NCBI GenBank assembly: GCA_030054835.1
Contig: JASGVS010000010.1
Coordinates: 171,963-235,962, forward strand
DNA: 64,000 bases
Direction: 5' to 3'
From: UBA3910 sp002391465
Lineage (GTDB): Bacteria; Bacillota; Limnochordia; Darwinibacteriales; Darwinibacteriaceae
Position numbers and translations under genes: made by a program. A model generated the notes under the pieces. The model made no database searches. It saw nothing but the letters and a program-made list of their open reading frames with translations, and was not told the origin of the DNA. Numbering within the stretch: position 1 is the first letter of the stretch; every line of letters starts with the position of its first letter. Of this stretch, positions 34,985 through 43,539 are shown piece after piece.

Positions 34985-37900
34985 TTAAATGTCCCGCAGA
35001 AGCTCCAGGGCAGTAAGCCGGTCAGCCAGCTTCGCATCGGCATCTGCCAAGATCCGTCTCACGCTGGTCAGTCTCTCCTTGCTAGATTTCTGGCCTGACT
35101 CAGCTTGTGCTGCAAGCACTTTTTTTGCCCGATCATAGGCAGTTAAAAGCTGTAGATAACCGTCCTTATCCTTACCTCTGTCTTCCCTGCCCACATAATA
35201 GCTTTCAGGCGGTCCCAAGTAGCTTGGGCGCAGCCCCCCGGTGTCGATCACGATCTTCTGAAGTACAACCCCCGGATCCACCTGGTAAAAGCGGAGTGTG
35301 TGCACGCCCGCCTCCAGCACATGTTTCGTTGTAGTATACCTGATGTTTTCCATCACACCCCTGCTCCAGAGGGGAGAGGTGTAAAAGGCGTCGTTTTCTT
35401 TGGGGAAAGTATCCACGATCTGGACTGGCTGGTTGTCAAAGGCAATACCGTAGCACAGCCCCCGCTCCCGATTGATGTTGTTGGTGGGAGCAGTGAAAGC
35501 GGTTACGGAAACCGTTCCGGACGTGGTGAAGTATACAGTGTATTCCAGATAAGGCGCTTCAGGCGGCGTACGTACCGGCCCGCCCATGGGCAATACGGCC
35601 AGGGAAGAAAGGGTACGGCCGTAGCCAGCGATCTTCTCCCAGCTGTACTCTCCAACTGCTGCATTGGAAGAAAAATGCTCCGCCTCGATGGAAATGTAAC
35701 CATCACTTTCCATAAACGTCATGGGTTCCAGTTCTCCGAAGCTGGACAAGGGTGGGTTATGGGCTGCCACCGGAATTGTCACCGTTTCGCCGGCACCGTT
35801 GACTGTGATCTCACCTGTTACCCGTTCACCCTCCGGCACATCTTCCCAAGCTAGCTCCAGCCAAATCCGCGTCTGAGGATCTACCCATTCCTTTTCCAAA
35901 CAGACTTTGATCCAAGGCTGATCTACCGTGACAGATACCTGAAAAGGATCAGCATTGTAGTTGAAAACATCAATAAACTGCCTGGTTTTGTTGAAGGCAC
36001 TAAACTTGATAATACTATCCTCACTCAGAACCTCCCTGCTTCCCTCAAGGGCAATACCCAAACGGGAGCCTGGTGTTTCTGGCAGCCTGACTACCTCCGG
36101 CATGTTATTCTGCAGGGGCATGCGCCAGCCCTTTTGGCCCATGTGGGGATTGGAGTTTACTCCGCGCCATTTGCCCCCTGCCAGTTCATTATTGTAATAT
36201 TCCGTGTCCCGGGCCTCTTCCGCAAAGGCCTGTTCCGCTAGATCGGCATACAAATTGGCCGCTATTCTCCCCTGCTCGGCGTAAAGGTTATTCAAACCGG
36301 CGTAGATGTTGACCTTAGCAACATTCTTGCTCGCCCTGGTAGGATAGAGCACCAGCTGATAAAAGGCATCCCTTTTTTCCTCAGGCAGCAGCTCGTAAAT
36401 CTCCTCGGCCCGAGTGGTGATCTCCTCCCATTCCGCCAGAACCGTTTCCGCTTCTTTGTAATTTAAAAGGCTGTAAGTATTGGGCCAGGTGTCTTCCGAC
36501 TTTTTTCGACCGGTGAATTTGCGGTATGAGTCGGTTATATGGGCAATCTCGGCGGCATACTCATCCCCAAACTCGCGCCTAGCCCACTCCACCGAAAACT
36601 GGGCCAAATTGTCCTGGTTCCAACGTTCCACATCATAAGCCATATCCAAGAAGAACTCGGTGGCTATTTCATGCAGCTTCAAATCACCCACGTTCACAAC
36701 CCAGATCCGATCCACACCGTAATCGTAGGTCATCTTCATCTGCTCCCAAATCTTAGGGTTGGGGGTGGAATTGACCCAGCGGTAAGATTTTGGTCCACCA
36801 ACATAGTCAAAGTGGTAGTACATACCGAAGCCACCGGGATGGTTGCGCTCTTTCCCGTGGGGAAGCATTCTGATGTTGCCGAAGTTGTCGTTGGCAAGGA
36901 GAATGGTCACATCGTCAGGCACATTAAGGCCCGCTTCGTACAAATCTTGTACCTCTTTGTACAAAGCCCAGGCCTGGGGTACTTTAGTAGCATCGGGGTT
37001 GATTTTCTCAGCCAAAATGCTGCGCTGTTCGGAGATAATGTCTTCCATCGTCTCCACCATTTCCTCCACCGTGCCGTCGTGCATCATGGGCTCATCCCCA
37101 TCGCCCCGCATACCCACCGTCACAATAACTTCGTAGTCCTTGGCCAGTTCAATACCGTCGGCCCAGAATTGGAGCAGGCCCTCTTTGTTGGTGCTGTAGT
37201 TCCACTCACCACTACCAAAGCGTCCCCACTCGCCCCAAGATCTCATCATGGGCTCGTGGTGGGAAGTGCCAATGAGAACTCCGTACTCATAGGCCCGCTC
37301 CAGGTTAAGGGGATCATCCCGGAAAAAACTCTTGGGACTCCACATGGCAGGCCAAAGGAAGTTGCCCCTGAGGCGCAGGATCAGTTCAAAGATCTTCTCA
37401 TAGAATTTATGGTTGAAACCGCCAAACCTCTCAACCCAGGTGGACAGGCTTGGGGCCTCATTATTCAAAAAGATGCCCCGGTACTTAACGGACGGCTCAC
37501 CCTGTTTGTAAACGCCGTTTGTGACAACTAAAGCGTCCTTCTTATCTGGGGTTACATCAGCCATCCAATACCAGGGTGAAACACCTATCTGCCGTGAGAG
37601 CTCGTAAATACCGTAAACAGTACCCCGGCGATCGCTGCCCGCAATAACAAGGGCGCACTCTACGTTTTCAGTGGGTTCAGGTACAACCTGAATGACATAG
37701 GCCTCCCACTTACCGGAAACACCATCCACATCGAGCCTACCCTGCTCCACCAGGCCGTCAATCACGGCGCTGTGGCCAAGTGTACCCACAATCACGGCCG
37801 TCTTACCCAGCTGCTCCAGAGAGTTTTTAACGTCGGGAAGACGACCGCTAACCCTCTTTATGTCCTCGCGCAGATCGCCCAACGCCCTAGCCACTCCAGG

Positions 37901-38035
37901 CGGAGCCGTTTCCTCCACGTAGAGATCTGCAACAACGTCGTCAAACACTAACTTGAAATCGCCTGTTTGAAAGCGATCAACAACGAAACTGGGATGTTTC
38001 AAAAGCAGTTCCGCTGCTGCCATACCTTCTTTCAT
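34985..38035 (-). CDS. GH115 xylan alpha-1,2-glucuronidase
   Basis: A 1016-residue GH115 enzyme that removes (4-O-methyl)glucuronic acid from xylan or xylo-oligosaccharides. Family features: ALVIAGSDRRGTVYGIYELS, GVSPWYWMADVTP, VKYRGIFLNNEAP, LRLRGNFLWPAMW, GTSHHEPMMRS and VGMRGDGDEPM, in the usual order, with a C-terminal beta-rich region (GYISIEAEHFSS, HTLRFYQVDPG). No signal peptide, so it acts on imported acidic oligomers. AAGGAGT precedes the ATG by 8 bases. It heads the GH115-araBDA unit, just downstream of the HNH-gene terminator. Confidence 0.95.
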   Translation of the reverse strand: MKEGMAAAELLLKHPSFVVDRFQTGDFKLVFDDVVADLYVEETAPPGVARALGDLREDIKRVSGRLPDVKNSLEQLGKTAVIVGTLGHSAVIDGLVEQGRLDVDGVSGKWEAYVIQVVPEPTENVECALVIAGSDRRGTVYGIYELSRQIGVSPWYWMADVTPDKKDALVVTNGVYKQGEPSVKYRGIFLNNEAPSLSTWVERFGGFNHKFYEKIFELILRLRGNFLWPAMWSPKSFFRDDPLNLERAYEYGVLIGTSHHEPMMRSWGEWGRFGSGEWNYSTNKEGLLQFWADGIELAKDYEVIVTVGMRGDGDEPMMHDGTVEEMVETMEDIISEQRSILAEKINPDATKVPQAWALYKEVQDLYEAGLNVPDDVTILLANDNFGNIRMLPHGKERNHPGGFGMYYHFDYVGGPKSYRWVNSTPNPKIWEQMKMTYDYGVDRIWVVNVGDLKLHEIATEFFLDMAYDVERWNQDNLAQFSVEWARREFGDEYAAEIAHITDSYRKFTGRKKSEDTWPNTYSLLNYKEAETVLAEWEEITTRAEEIYELLPEEKRDAFYQLVLYPTRASKNVAKVNIYAGLNNLYAEQGRIAANLYADLAEQAFAEEARDTEYYNNELAGGKWRGVNSNPHMGQKGWRMPLQNNMPEVVRLPETPGSRLGIALEGSREVLSEDSIIKFSAFNKTRQFIDVFNYNADPFQVSVTVDQPWIKVCLEKEWVDPQTRIWLELAWEDVPEGERVTGEITVNGAGETVTIPVAAHNPPLSSFGELEPMTFMESDGYISIEAEHFSSNAAVGEYSWEKIAGYGRTLSSLAVLPMGGPVRTPPEAPYLEYTVYFTTSGTVSVTAFTAPTNNINRERGLCYGIAFDNQPVQIVDTFPKENDAFYTSPLWSRGVMENIRYTTTKHVLEAGVHTLRFYQVDPGVVLQKIVIDTGGLRPSYLGPPESYYVGREDRGKDKDGYLQLLTAYDRAKKVLAAQAESGQKSSKERLTSVRRILADADAKLADRLTALELLRDI

Positions 38036-38183
38036 CTACTGCACTCCTTAGCTACTACTGAGAAGGTAAACATTTCCCTTTCTCGCACCTAAATTCTTTC
38101 CAGTCTGCGCCAAGGAAATCCTGCCTAAACCTCCCTTTCTTTTCCCCCATAAGGGCAACTCTATCCCGTTCTACTCACCAAAA

Positions 38184-38207
38184 AACCTCCCTGGAAACCG
38201 GGAGGTT
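38184..38207 (-). terminator. rho-independent terminator after the HNH gene
   Basis: Minus-strand AACCTCCC / GGGAGGTT 8-bp stem with an 8-base loop, followed by TTTTTT. It lies 18 bp past the HNH stop and isolates that gene from the GH115 unit. Confidence 0.88.
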
Positions 38208-38224
38208 AATCTCCGTTGACAAGA

Positions 38225-39163
38225 TCATATGGCACGCAGGAACTGCTCAAAGCGAACAGCTAGGCGATCCCGGTCCGGTGCTTGGCGTGGATCTTTTGGC
38301 AAGATCAGTCTTGTGCGGTGTAGTTCCTGAATCCCATGGCGGAGCATGGGGCCGTCCTGTTCGTGCAGTAAGTCTGTGTGGACGTAGATCTCGTAATCGG
38401 GGCTGACACCGATAAAATGCCGGTCAAAGGCGGCATGGTGGATTTTACACAACGAAAGGCCATTTGGTACGAGGGGCTCCCCACCCAGCTCCCTATCTGG
38501 GATGATGTGGGCGGCATCGAGCAGCTCCGCGTGCCTGAGGCGGCAGAACGCGCATTGGTTGCGGTAGGCTTCAAGCACCCGTACCCGAAAAGAGCGCTGA
38601 TGGAGGCGTACATTAAAGGTCGATGTGATGTAGCGGCGGCGGGCATCATCTTCTACCTCACTGTAAGTGTCCTGGGCGAAGTTTATCACCCTGTCGTCAA
38701 CTGCCACTGAGAAAAAGAGAGAGCGGGGATCCTCGGCCACAATGTAAACGGGCCAAGCCGCCACATATTTACCGGGCATTATCCCGTGGAAATAGATGAG
38801 GGGAGTCTGCCCGGCGCGGGCTAGACTCAGACCCACATTGTCCCGATGCCTAGGATCTGTCCCCCGGTACGCGTAGAGGAGAAACCCATCCTGAAAGCGA
38901 TCACCATAGGCGCTTTTGGGGGTGGTTGTGATGGACAGGGGTATGGATTTAAACACTTTAGGCTTCCAAATTCCCTGGGGCCCAATCAAGGTAACCCGCT
39001 GACCCTGATAAGTAAAGCCCTTTTCTAGAAGGGTTCTGGGCAGCACATCATCGAAGGCGGTCTGTTCCTCCAACCATTTAAAGGCGGCCAAACGGATTTC
39101 ATGTTCGTGCGGCACCACACACACTCCCTTACGGTTGACGATTTTATTTGTATTTTTTGACAT
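38225..39163 (-). CDS. HNH endonuclease family protein
   Basis: A 312-residue protein with a C-terminal HNH nuclease domain (about 200-270): CAFCRLRH, LLDAAHIIPD, PNGLSLCKIHHAAFDRHF, with CxxC and CxxH positions as in zinc-stabilised HNH domains. The N-terminal ~180 residues match a widespread HNH protein of unknown job (GPQGIWKPKV, LLYAYRGTDPRHRDNVGL, YFHGIMPGKYVAAWPVYI), perhaps modified-DNA recognition or restriction. Two starts are possible: ATG 39161-39163 after AAGGG, or GTG 39113-39115 after AAGGGAG, close to where I recall homologues starting. No methylase or toxin partner is adjacent. Flanked by terminators on both sides, so a one-gene unit unrelated to sugars. Confidence 0.85.
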   Translation of the reverse strand: MSKNTNKIVNRKGVCVVPHEHEIRLAAFKWLEEQTAFDDVLPRTLLEKGFTYQGQRVTLIGPQGIWKPKVFKSIPLSITTTPKSAYGDRFQDGFLLYAYRGTDPRHRDNVGLSLARAGQTPLIYFHGIMPGKYVAAWPVYIVAEDPRSLFFSVAVDDRVINFAQDTYSEVEDDARRRYITSTFNVRLHQRSFRVRVLEAYRNQCAFCRLRHAELLDAAHIIPDRELGGEPLVPNGLSLCKIHHAAFDRHFIGVSPDYEIYVHTDLLHEQDGPMLRHGIQELHRTRLILPKDPRQAPDRDRLAVRFEQFLRAI

Positions 39164-39183
39164 TTCAACCCTTTTTCCTGCCC

Positions 39184-39216
39184 AAAAAAACTCCCCCTAC
39201 TAACGTAGGAGGAGTT
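39184..39216 (-). terminator. rho-independent terminator after the sugar ABC operon
   Basis: Minus-strand AACTCCTCCTAC / GTAGGGGGAGTT stem of 12 bp with a 4-base loop, followed by seven Ts, 17 bp after the MalG-like stop. Confidence 0.9.
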
Positions 39217-39232
39217 GATAAATGCTTCGGTA

Positions 39233-40075
39233 TTATCCCTTGAGGCCAGTAGTGGCTATGCCATCCACTAAGAACTCTTGACCCACATAGAAGACAAAGA
39301 TGACAGGAATCAGGGTCAGAATGGACATGGCAAAAAGGGAACCCCAGCTTACAGCCGCTGCGCTGTCTAGGAACAGCCTGAGGCCGAGGGAGACGGTGAA
39401 TCTACCCACATCGTTGATATACAACAGCTGGTTGAGGAAGTCGTTCCAGGACCACATAAAGGCAAAGAGACCTACACTGAACACAACCGGTTTGCAGTTG
39501 GGCAGGATTACATGCCAGAAAATCCTGAACGTACCGCAGCCGTCCACAACCGCCGCTTCGTCCAGCTCACGGGGTATACCCCTGATGAACTGGGTCATAA
39601 GGTAGATAAAGAATCCGCCCGAGAATTGGCCAAAAAAGGCCGGAATGGTCAGAGCCTTGTAGGAATTCACCCAGCCCAGTTTGGAAAACAAAACATACCT
39701 GGGCACCAAAAGCACCTGCTCTGGCAGCATCAGTGTTGCCAAGAGTACGGTAAACAGCAGGTTCTTAAAGGGGAAGTCCAAGCGGGCAAAGGCATATCCC
39801 GCCAGCGTGGTGCTGACGATAGAACCTAACACCACAAAGAAAACCAGTTTAAAAGTGTTCATAAAGAACGTGCCAAAGGTGAACCTGGGCAGAGCGTACC
39901 AGCCGGCCTTATAGTTCTCCCATTTCCATACGCTCGGAAGAATCCGGCCGCCGGCGAAGATTTCGTTGTTAGCCTTAACGCTGCCCAAAAACAGCCAGAT
40001 CACCGGATAGAGCATAATCAAGGTTAGGGCTATTAAGAATATGAACTTGAGAATACGATGCCGTTGATTGGTCAT
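39233..40075 (-). CDS. sugar ABC transporter permease, MalG-like
   Basis: A 280-residue carbohydrate-importer permease with six hydrophobic segments and the EAA loop ELDEAAVVDGCGTFRIFWHV. GGAGGAGG precedes the ATG by 7 bases. It is the last gene of a binding protein-MalF-MalG unit with no ATPase gene; a shared MsmX-type ATPase elsewhere would be needed, which is common in Firmicutes. Confidence 0.94.
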   Translation of the reverse strand: MTNQRHRILKFIFLIALTLIMLYPVIWLFLGSVKANNEIFAGGRILPSVWKWENYKAGWYALPRFTFGTFFMNTFKLVFFVVLGSIVSTTLAGYAFARLDFPFKNLLFTVLLATLMLPEQVLLVPRYVLFSKLGWVNSYKALTIPAFFGQFSGGFFIYLMTQFIRGIPRELDEAAVVDGCGTFRIFWHVILPNCKPVVFSVGLFAFMWSWNDFLNQLLYINDVGRFTVSLGLRLFLDSAAAVSWGSLFAMSILTLIPVIFVFYVGQEFLVDGIATTGLKG

Positions 40076-40095
40076 AGTTTTTCCTCCTCCCGCCT

Positions 40096-41004
40096 TTACT
40101 CCGCCTCATAGTAGACCCAGTACTTAGACGTCCTGAGAATCAACAAGGTGAAAGCAAGGATGATAAAGAGCAATACCCAGCTGAGGGCACTGGCGTAACC
40201 CATTTCGGACGCAGTAAACGCTTTGTTGTAGATATAAAGGACCATAAACAGCGTCTCATTGAGGGGACCACCTTTGGTAATAATGAATGCCTGCGTAAAC
40301 GTCTGGAAGGCGCCAATTGTTTGCAGTACTAAGTTAAACAGAATAATGGGCGACAGCATTGGCAGAGTGATGTGGAAAAACCTCCGCAGGCGGCTGGCAC
40401 CATCGATTTCCGCCGCTTCGTATAATGACTGGGGAATATTGTTTAATCCGGACAAAAAAATCACCATGGAAGAACCAAACTGCCAAACCGCTAGTATGAC
40501 TAATGTGTATAAGGCCGTTGATGGATCGGCAATCCAGCTGCGTGGGGGGATGCCAAAGATTCCTACTACATCGTTAATAACTCCACGCAGCCCAAAAAGC
40601 TGGGTCCACATGGCAGCAACAGCTACGCTTCCGCCAATGAGCGAGGGGAAATATAGTGCACTGCGGAAGAAGTTTACCCCCCTAAAGCGTTCTTTCAGCA
40701 TGACCGCTACAAACAAAGCAAAGGCTAGTTTCAAGGGCACCGAAAGGAATACAAACTTCAATGTCACCTGGATCGATTTAATAAATCTCCGGTCGGACAA
40801 GAGCTGTTTGTAGTTTTCCAAGCCCACCCATTTTGAAACAAACAAATTGGTCTCCTGCAGCGACATGGTGAAGGATGTGATAAACGGCCACAGGGTAAAC
40901 ACAAAGATGCCTATCAACCATGGTGCAAGGAAGAGAAAGGCGGTCATGTTGTTTCTACCCACCCTACTGCCCTGTGCGAATCTGTCTTTTAGCATGTTCA
41001 CCAT
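40096..41004 (-). CDS. sugar ABC transporter permease, MalF-like
   Basis: A 302-residue permease: N-terminal segment AFLFLAPWLIGIFVFTLWPF, EAA loop YEAAEIDGASRLRRFFHI, and LPMLSPIILFNLVLQTIGAF. AAGAAGG lies before the ATG. It follows the binding-protein gene across a terminator-like hairpin and precedes MalG by 20 bp. Substrate unknown; carbohydrate, given the family and context. Confidence 0.94.
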   Translation of the reverse strand: MVNMLKDRFAQGSRVGRNNMTAFLFLAPWLIGIFVFTLWPFITSFTMSLQETNLFVSKWVGLENYKQLLSDRRFIKSIQVTLKFVFLSVPLKLAFALFVAVMLKERFRGVNFFRSALYFPSLIGGSVAVAAMWTQLFGLRGVINDVVGIFGIPPRSWIADPSTALYTLVILAVWQFGSSMVIFLSGLNNIPQSLYEAAEIDGASRLRRFFHITLPMLSPIILFNLVLQTIGAFQTFTQAFIITKGGPLNETLFMVLYIYNKAFTASEMGYASALSWVLLFIILAFTLLILRTSKYWVYYEAE

Positions 41005-41071
41005 CTCGTCAACCTTCTTTCCTCTCTAAGGCATGTTTAAACTTAAAATTGTCCCTGCAGCCTCGCTTCAG

Positions 41072-41108
41072 AAAAAAGGTGGCCAGAGTCAGGGAAGGCT
41101 CTGGCCAC
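41072..41108 (-). terminator. attenuator-type terminator between binding protein and permease genes
   Basis: Minus-strand GTGGCCAGAG / CTCTGGCCAC perfect 10-bp stem with a 10-base loop, then TTTTTT. It lies inside the operon, so partial termination would raise binding-protein levels over permease levels. Confidence 0.85.
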
Positions 41109-41125
41109 ACAAGCGTACTCGGTGT

Positions 41126-42385
41126 CTATTGAACAGCCTTCATGAATTCTTCTGCAGCTTCCTCAACGGTCATCTGGCCGAAGCCTACCATCTGGCTGAG
41201 TTCCGGCAGAACAACTGCGGAAATCTCGTGGTTGCCGGCGGGGCCAACATAGGCCAAGAGGAACTCTCTCTGCATAATTTCGTCGATTACTTCATTCACT
41301 TTGATATCAACTGGGCTTAGGTCTGCTTCACTCAAAGCGCCCCTCTGGGACTCTGTGGGCAGAACGCCGCGGGACATCTTCAGGATTCTTGCTGCTTCTG
41401 GGCTGTTTGTGAACCAGTCGATGAATTTCGCTGCTTCTTCAATGTGTTTGGATGTCTTTGCTACGTTGAAGATTAGACCGGGTCTGGCCAAGTCGCCACC
41501 GCGGCCGTCCTGACCAACAGGCATGGGTTTGGGCACAAGCACGTCGGTAGTCTGATCCTGATATCTTTCGTAGGTTCCTGCGTAGTTGATTTCATAGGCT
41601 GTCATCCGCTGCAGGAGCAGGGAGTTGGCAGAAAAGTCGTTCATAGCAGAAATGCCAACGGGAGCAACAGCATTTGTCTTCCTCATATCATCAAAGAACT
41701 GGAAGAAGTCTTGAATGTCTGCTTTCTGAATGGTAAATTTCTCGTCGTCAAACGGGAACGGAGTGGTGTAACCGAGTTTGGAATAGCCGTAGTAGCCGAG
41801 AATGCTGAAGCCCATGCCTTCGGGTGTTGCGGTGAAGTCCGCTGCACCGTAGACCCGGCCGCCAGATTTCTCATAGACTTCCTGCCATTTTGCTACCATG
41901 TCTTCCCATGTATAGGGAGCCTCGAGGGGTTCAACACCGAGCTCTTCCAAGAGGGTGGTGTTCTCGATCATAACCATAGCGTTAACAGACAGGTTTACAC
42001 CGTACATTCTGCCGTCGTAGGAGCAGGCCTCAACATACTGGGGGTTGTGGCCGCTCACGTCGATCATGCCGGTCAGGTCTACCATTGCGTCGGCAGCCAA
42101 CAGATCCGGATACCATTCCATGATCGAGGTGAAAACGTCAGGGGCATTGCCCGCTAACACCTGGGACAGCAGTTTATTCTGGTAACCTTCAAAACCAGCA
42201 TATTCAGGGATGATTGTTACATGGGGGTTCAACTGCTCGTACAATTCAATGGCTTCAAGGGTTGCGCGGTGTCTCGTTTCAGCACCCCACCATGAGACCC
42301 TAAGTTCAACTTTTTCTTGGGCCATAACACTTACGGATAACGCTAGAAGTACAAAGAGCGTTAAGAATGGCATGAATTTTTTCAT
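41126..42385 (-). CDS. sugar ABC transporter solute-binding protein, MalE-like, periplasmic
   Basis: A 419-residue extracellular solute-binding protein (family 1). Signal peptide 1-22 (FMPFLTLFVLLALSVSVMA, cleavage before QEKVELRVSWWG); there is no lipobox cysteine, so it should be soluble in a periplasm. Body shows NAPDVFTSIMEWYPDLLAA, TWEDMVAKW and AAKFIDWFTNSPEAARI, all typical. The ATG 42383-42385 follows AGGAGGG by 9 bases; an upstream extension to 42436 is not supported. First gene of its operon. Confidence 0.94.
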   Translation of the reverse strand: MKKFMPFLTLFVLLALSVSVMAQEKVELRVSWWGAETRHRATLEAIELYEQLNPHVTIIPEYAGFEGYQNKLLSQVLAGNAPDVFTSIMEWYPDLLAADAMVDLTGMIDVSGHNPQYVEACSYDGRMYGVNLSVNAMVMIENTTLLEELGVEPLEAPYTWEDMVAKWQEVYEKSGGRVYGAADFTATPEGMGFSILGYYGYSKLGYTTPFPFDDEKFTIQKADIQDFFQFFDDMRKTNAVAPVGISAMNDFSANSLLLQRMTAYEINYAGTYERYQDQTTDVLVPKPMPVGQDGRGGDLARPGLIFNVAKTSKHIEEAAKFIDWFTNSPEAARILKMSRGVLPTESQRGALSEADLSPVDIKVNEVIDEIMQREFLLAYVGPAGNHEISAVVLPELSQMVGFGQMTVEEAAEEFMKAVQ

Positions 42386-42505
42386 TATCTTTTTCCCTCC
42401 TGAGCGGATATCTTCCATCTTTCTCAGAACCGACAACTAATGTGAGTAAGCAGCTATTCAGGCGCCTTTGTCCCCCACCCCCATAAACCATTTTAGTATA
42501 CTACC

Positions 42506-42534
42506 ATGCTACGATACTTTTTAACGTCTGTCAA
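42506..42534 (-). promoter_or_regulatory. promoter for the sugar ABC operon
   Basis: Minus strand: TTGACA (42529-42534), 17-base spacer, TAGCAT (42506-42511). An imperfect dyad, GTATCGTA ... TAGTATAC, covers the -10, a position that could bind a repressor. The transcript would begin about 110 bp before the binding-protein start. Confidence 0.55.
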
Positions 42535-42590
42535 CACCGATGAAACAATTGTATTAACATGGAAACATTTAACTGTACCTTTAGCTGTGG

Positions 42591-42596
42591 TATAAT
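42591..42596 (+). promoter_or_regulatory. extended -10 promoter for the PAS/chemoreceptor gene
   Basis: TGGTATAAT is a perfect -10 with an extended TGn motif; the -35 17 bases upstream (TTTAAC) is poor. It faces away from the sugar ABC promoter, so the 335-bp gap 42386-42720 is a divergent control region. Confidence 0.55.
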
Positions 42597-42720
42597 TGTG
42601 AACATAGGGATCTGTTTTGGTCTTTCTTAAAGGAATTTAAACAATGTTAGCGAAGGAGAGATATGGAACTCTGTTTCTTCGCGCCATTATGCTGACCATA
42701 TTCAGGGGGTGGGTGTAAAG

Positions 42721-43503
42721 ATGGATTACATAAGCCAAGTAGACAACACGGAAAGAGATGAGGAACTTAGTGCCCTGCGGCACGAACTGAAGCTTACTCG
42801 TCTGTTACTTCGAACCATTATTGACAATCTCCCCAGCGGGATCTACGCCAAGGATAGTGATGGCCGTAAGATCCTAGCCAACAAGGTAGACTGCCGCAAC
42901 GTTGGTGTAGAAAGCGAAGATGAACTTTTGGGCAAGACAGACTTTGATTTCTTCCCCCGCCATATTGCAGAGCAATTTTACCAGGATGATTTAAGGGTAC
43001 TGCGGGATGGAGAAGCGGTAATTGACCGAGAAGAACAGATTGTAACGGAAGGCGGCAAGCCAGGCTGGCTCCTCACTTCCAAGATTCCCCTCAGGGACGA
43101 AACGGGGAGAATTATCGGTTTGGTCGGTTTCGGCCACGACATTACGGTGGAGAAAGAACTGGCCCTGAAGAATAAAGAAGTCCAGCAGCAGATCCGGGAG
43201 CAGCAGAACATGATTGAGAAGATGATCCTGGAGCTTTCGGAAGTACCGCGGAAGATCAGCGAACTGGTGAACAGCATCACCTATATCGCCAACCAGACCA
43301 AGATGGTTTCCATTAACGCAGCCATCGAATCGGCCCGGGTAGGAGAACACGGCCGGGGCTTTCAAATTGTAGCGGATGAAGTTGGTCGTCTCTCTGAGCA
43401 GTCCGGTACCGCTGCCAAACAGGTAAAGGAAGCAATTAATGAAGTGGACAACTTAGTCCAAACCATCCTCCAGCTCTGGGAGGAAGTTAGAACAGAGGAC
43501 TAA
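42721..43503 (+). CDS. soluble PAS-domain methyl-accepting-chemotaxis-like signalling protein
   Basis: A 260-residue cytoplasmic protein without membrane segments. Residues about 30-145 form a PAS/PAC domain (IIDNLPSGIYAKDSDG, GKTDFDFFPRHIAE, GLVGFGHDITVEKE). A coiled coil follows, then the signalling tip of chemoreceptors (about 200-250): NQTKMVSINAAIESARVGE and GRGFQIVADEVGRLSEQS. The signalling hairpin is short compared with standard receptors, so it may report to CheA/CheW poorly or act in another pathway. ATG 42721 follows AGGGGGT; a GTG 12 bases upstream lacks a site. Alone on the plus strand, divergent from the sugar ABC operon. Confidence 0.85.
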   Translation: MDYISQVDNTERDEELSALRHELKLTRLLLRTIIDNLPSGIYAKDSDGRKILANKVDCRNVGVESEDELLGKTDFDFFPRHIAEQFYQDDLRVLRDGEAVIDREEQIVTEGGKPGWLLTSKIPLRDETGRIIGLVGFGHDITVEKELALKNKEVQQQIREQQNMIEKMILELSEVPRKISELVNSITYIANQTKMVSINAAIESARVGEHGRGFQIVADEVGRLSEQSGTAAKQVKEAINEVDNLVQTILQLWEEVRTED

Positions 43504-43510
43504 GGACTAA

Positions 43511-43532
43511 AAAAAGGCCCGCGGGCCTTTTT
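43511..43532. terminator. bidirectional terminator between converging genes
   Basis: A perfect 22-base palindrome of AAAAAGGCCCG and CGGGCCTTTTT lies 8 bp past the PAS gene stop and 8 bp past the MBL gene stop, serving both strands. Confidence 0.85.
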
Positions 43533-43539
43533 CTTTTGC

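Noticed and set aside
24938..42385. Bacteroidetes-type polysaccharide utilisation locus
   Set aside because: No SusC/SusD pair, no hybrid two-component or ECF regulators, and strong Shine-Dalgarno sites throughout, which Bacteroidetes usually lack.
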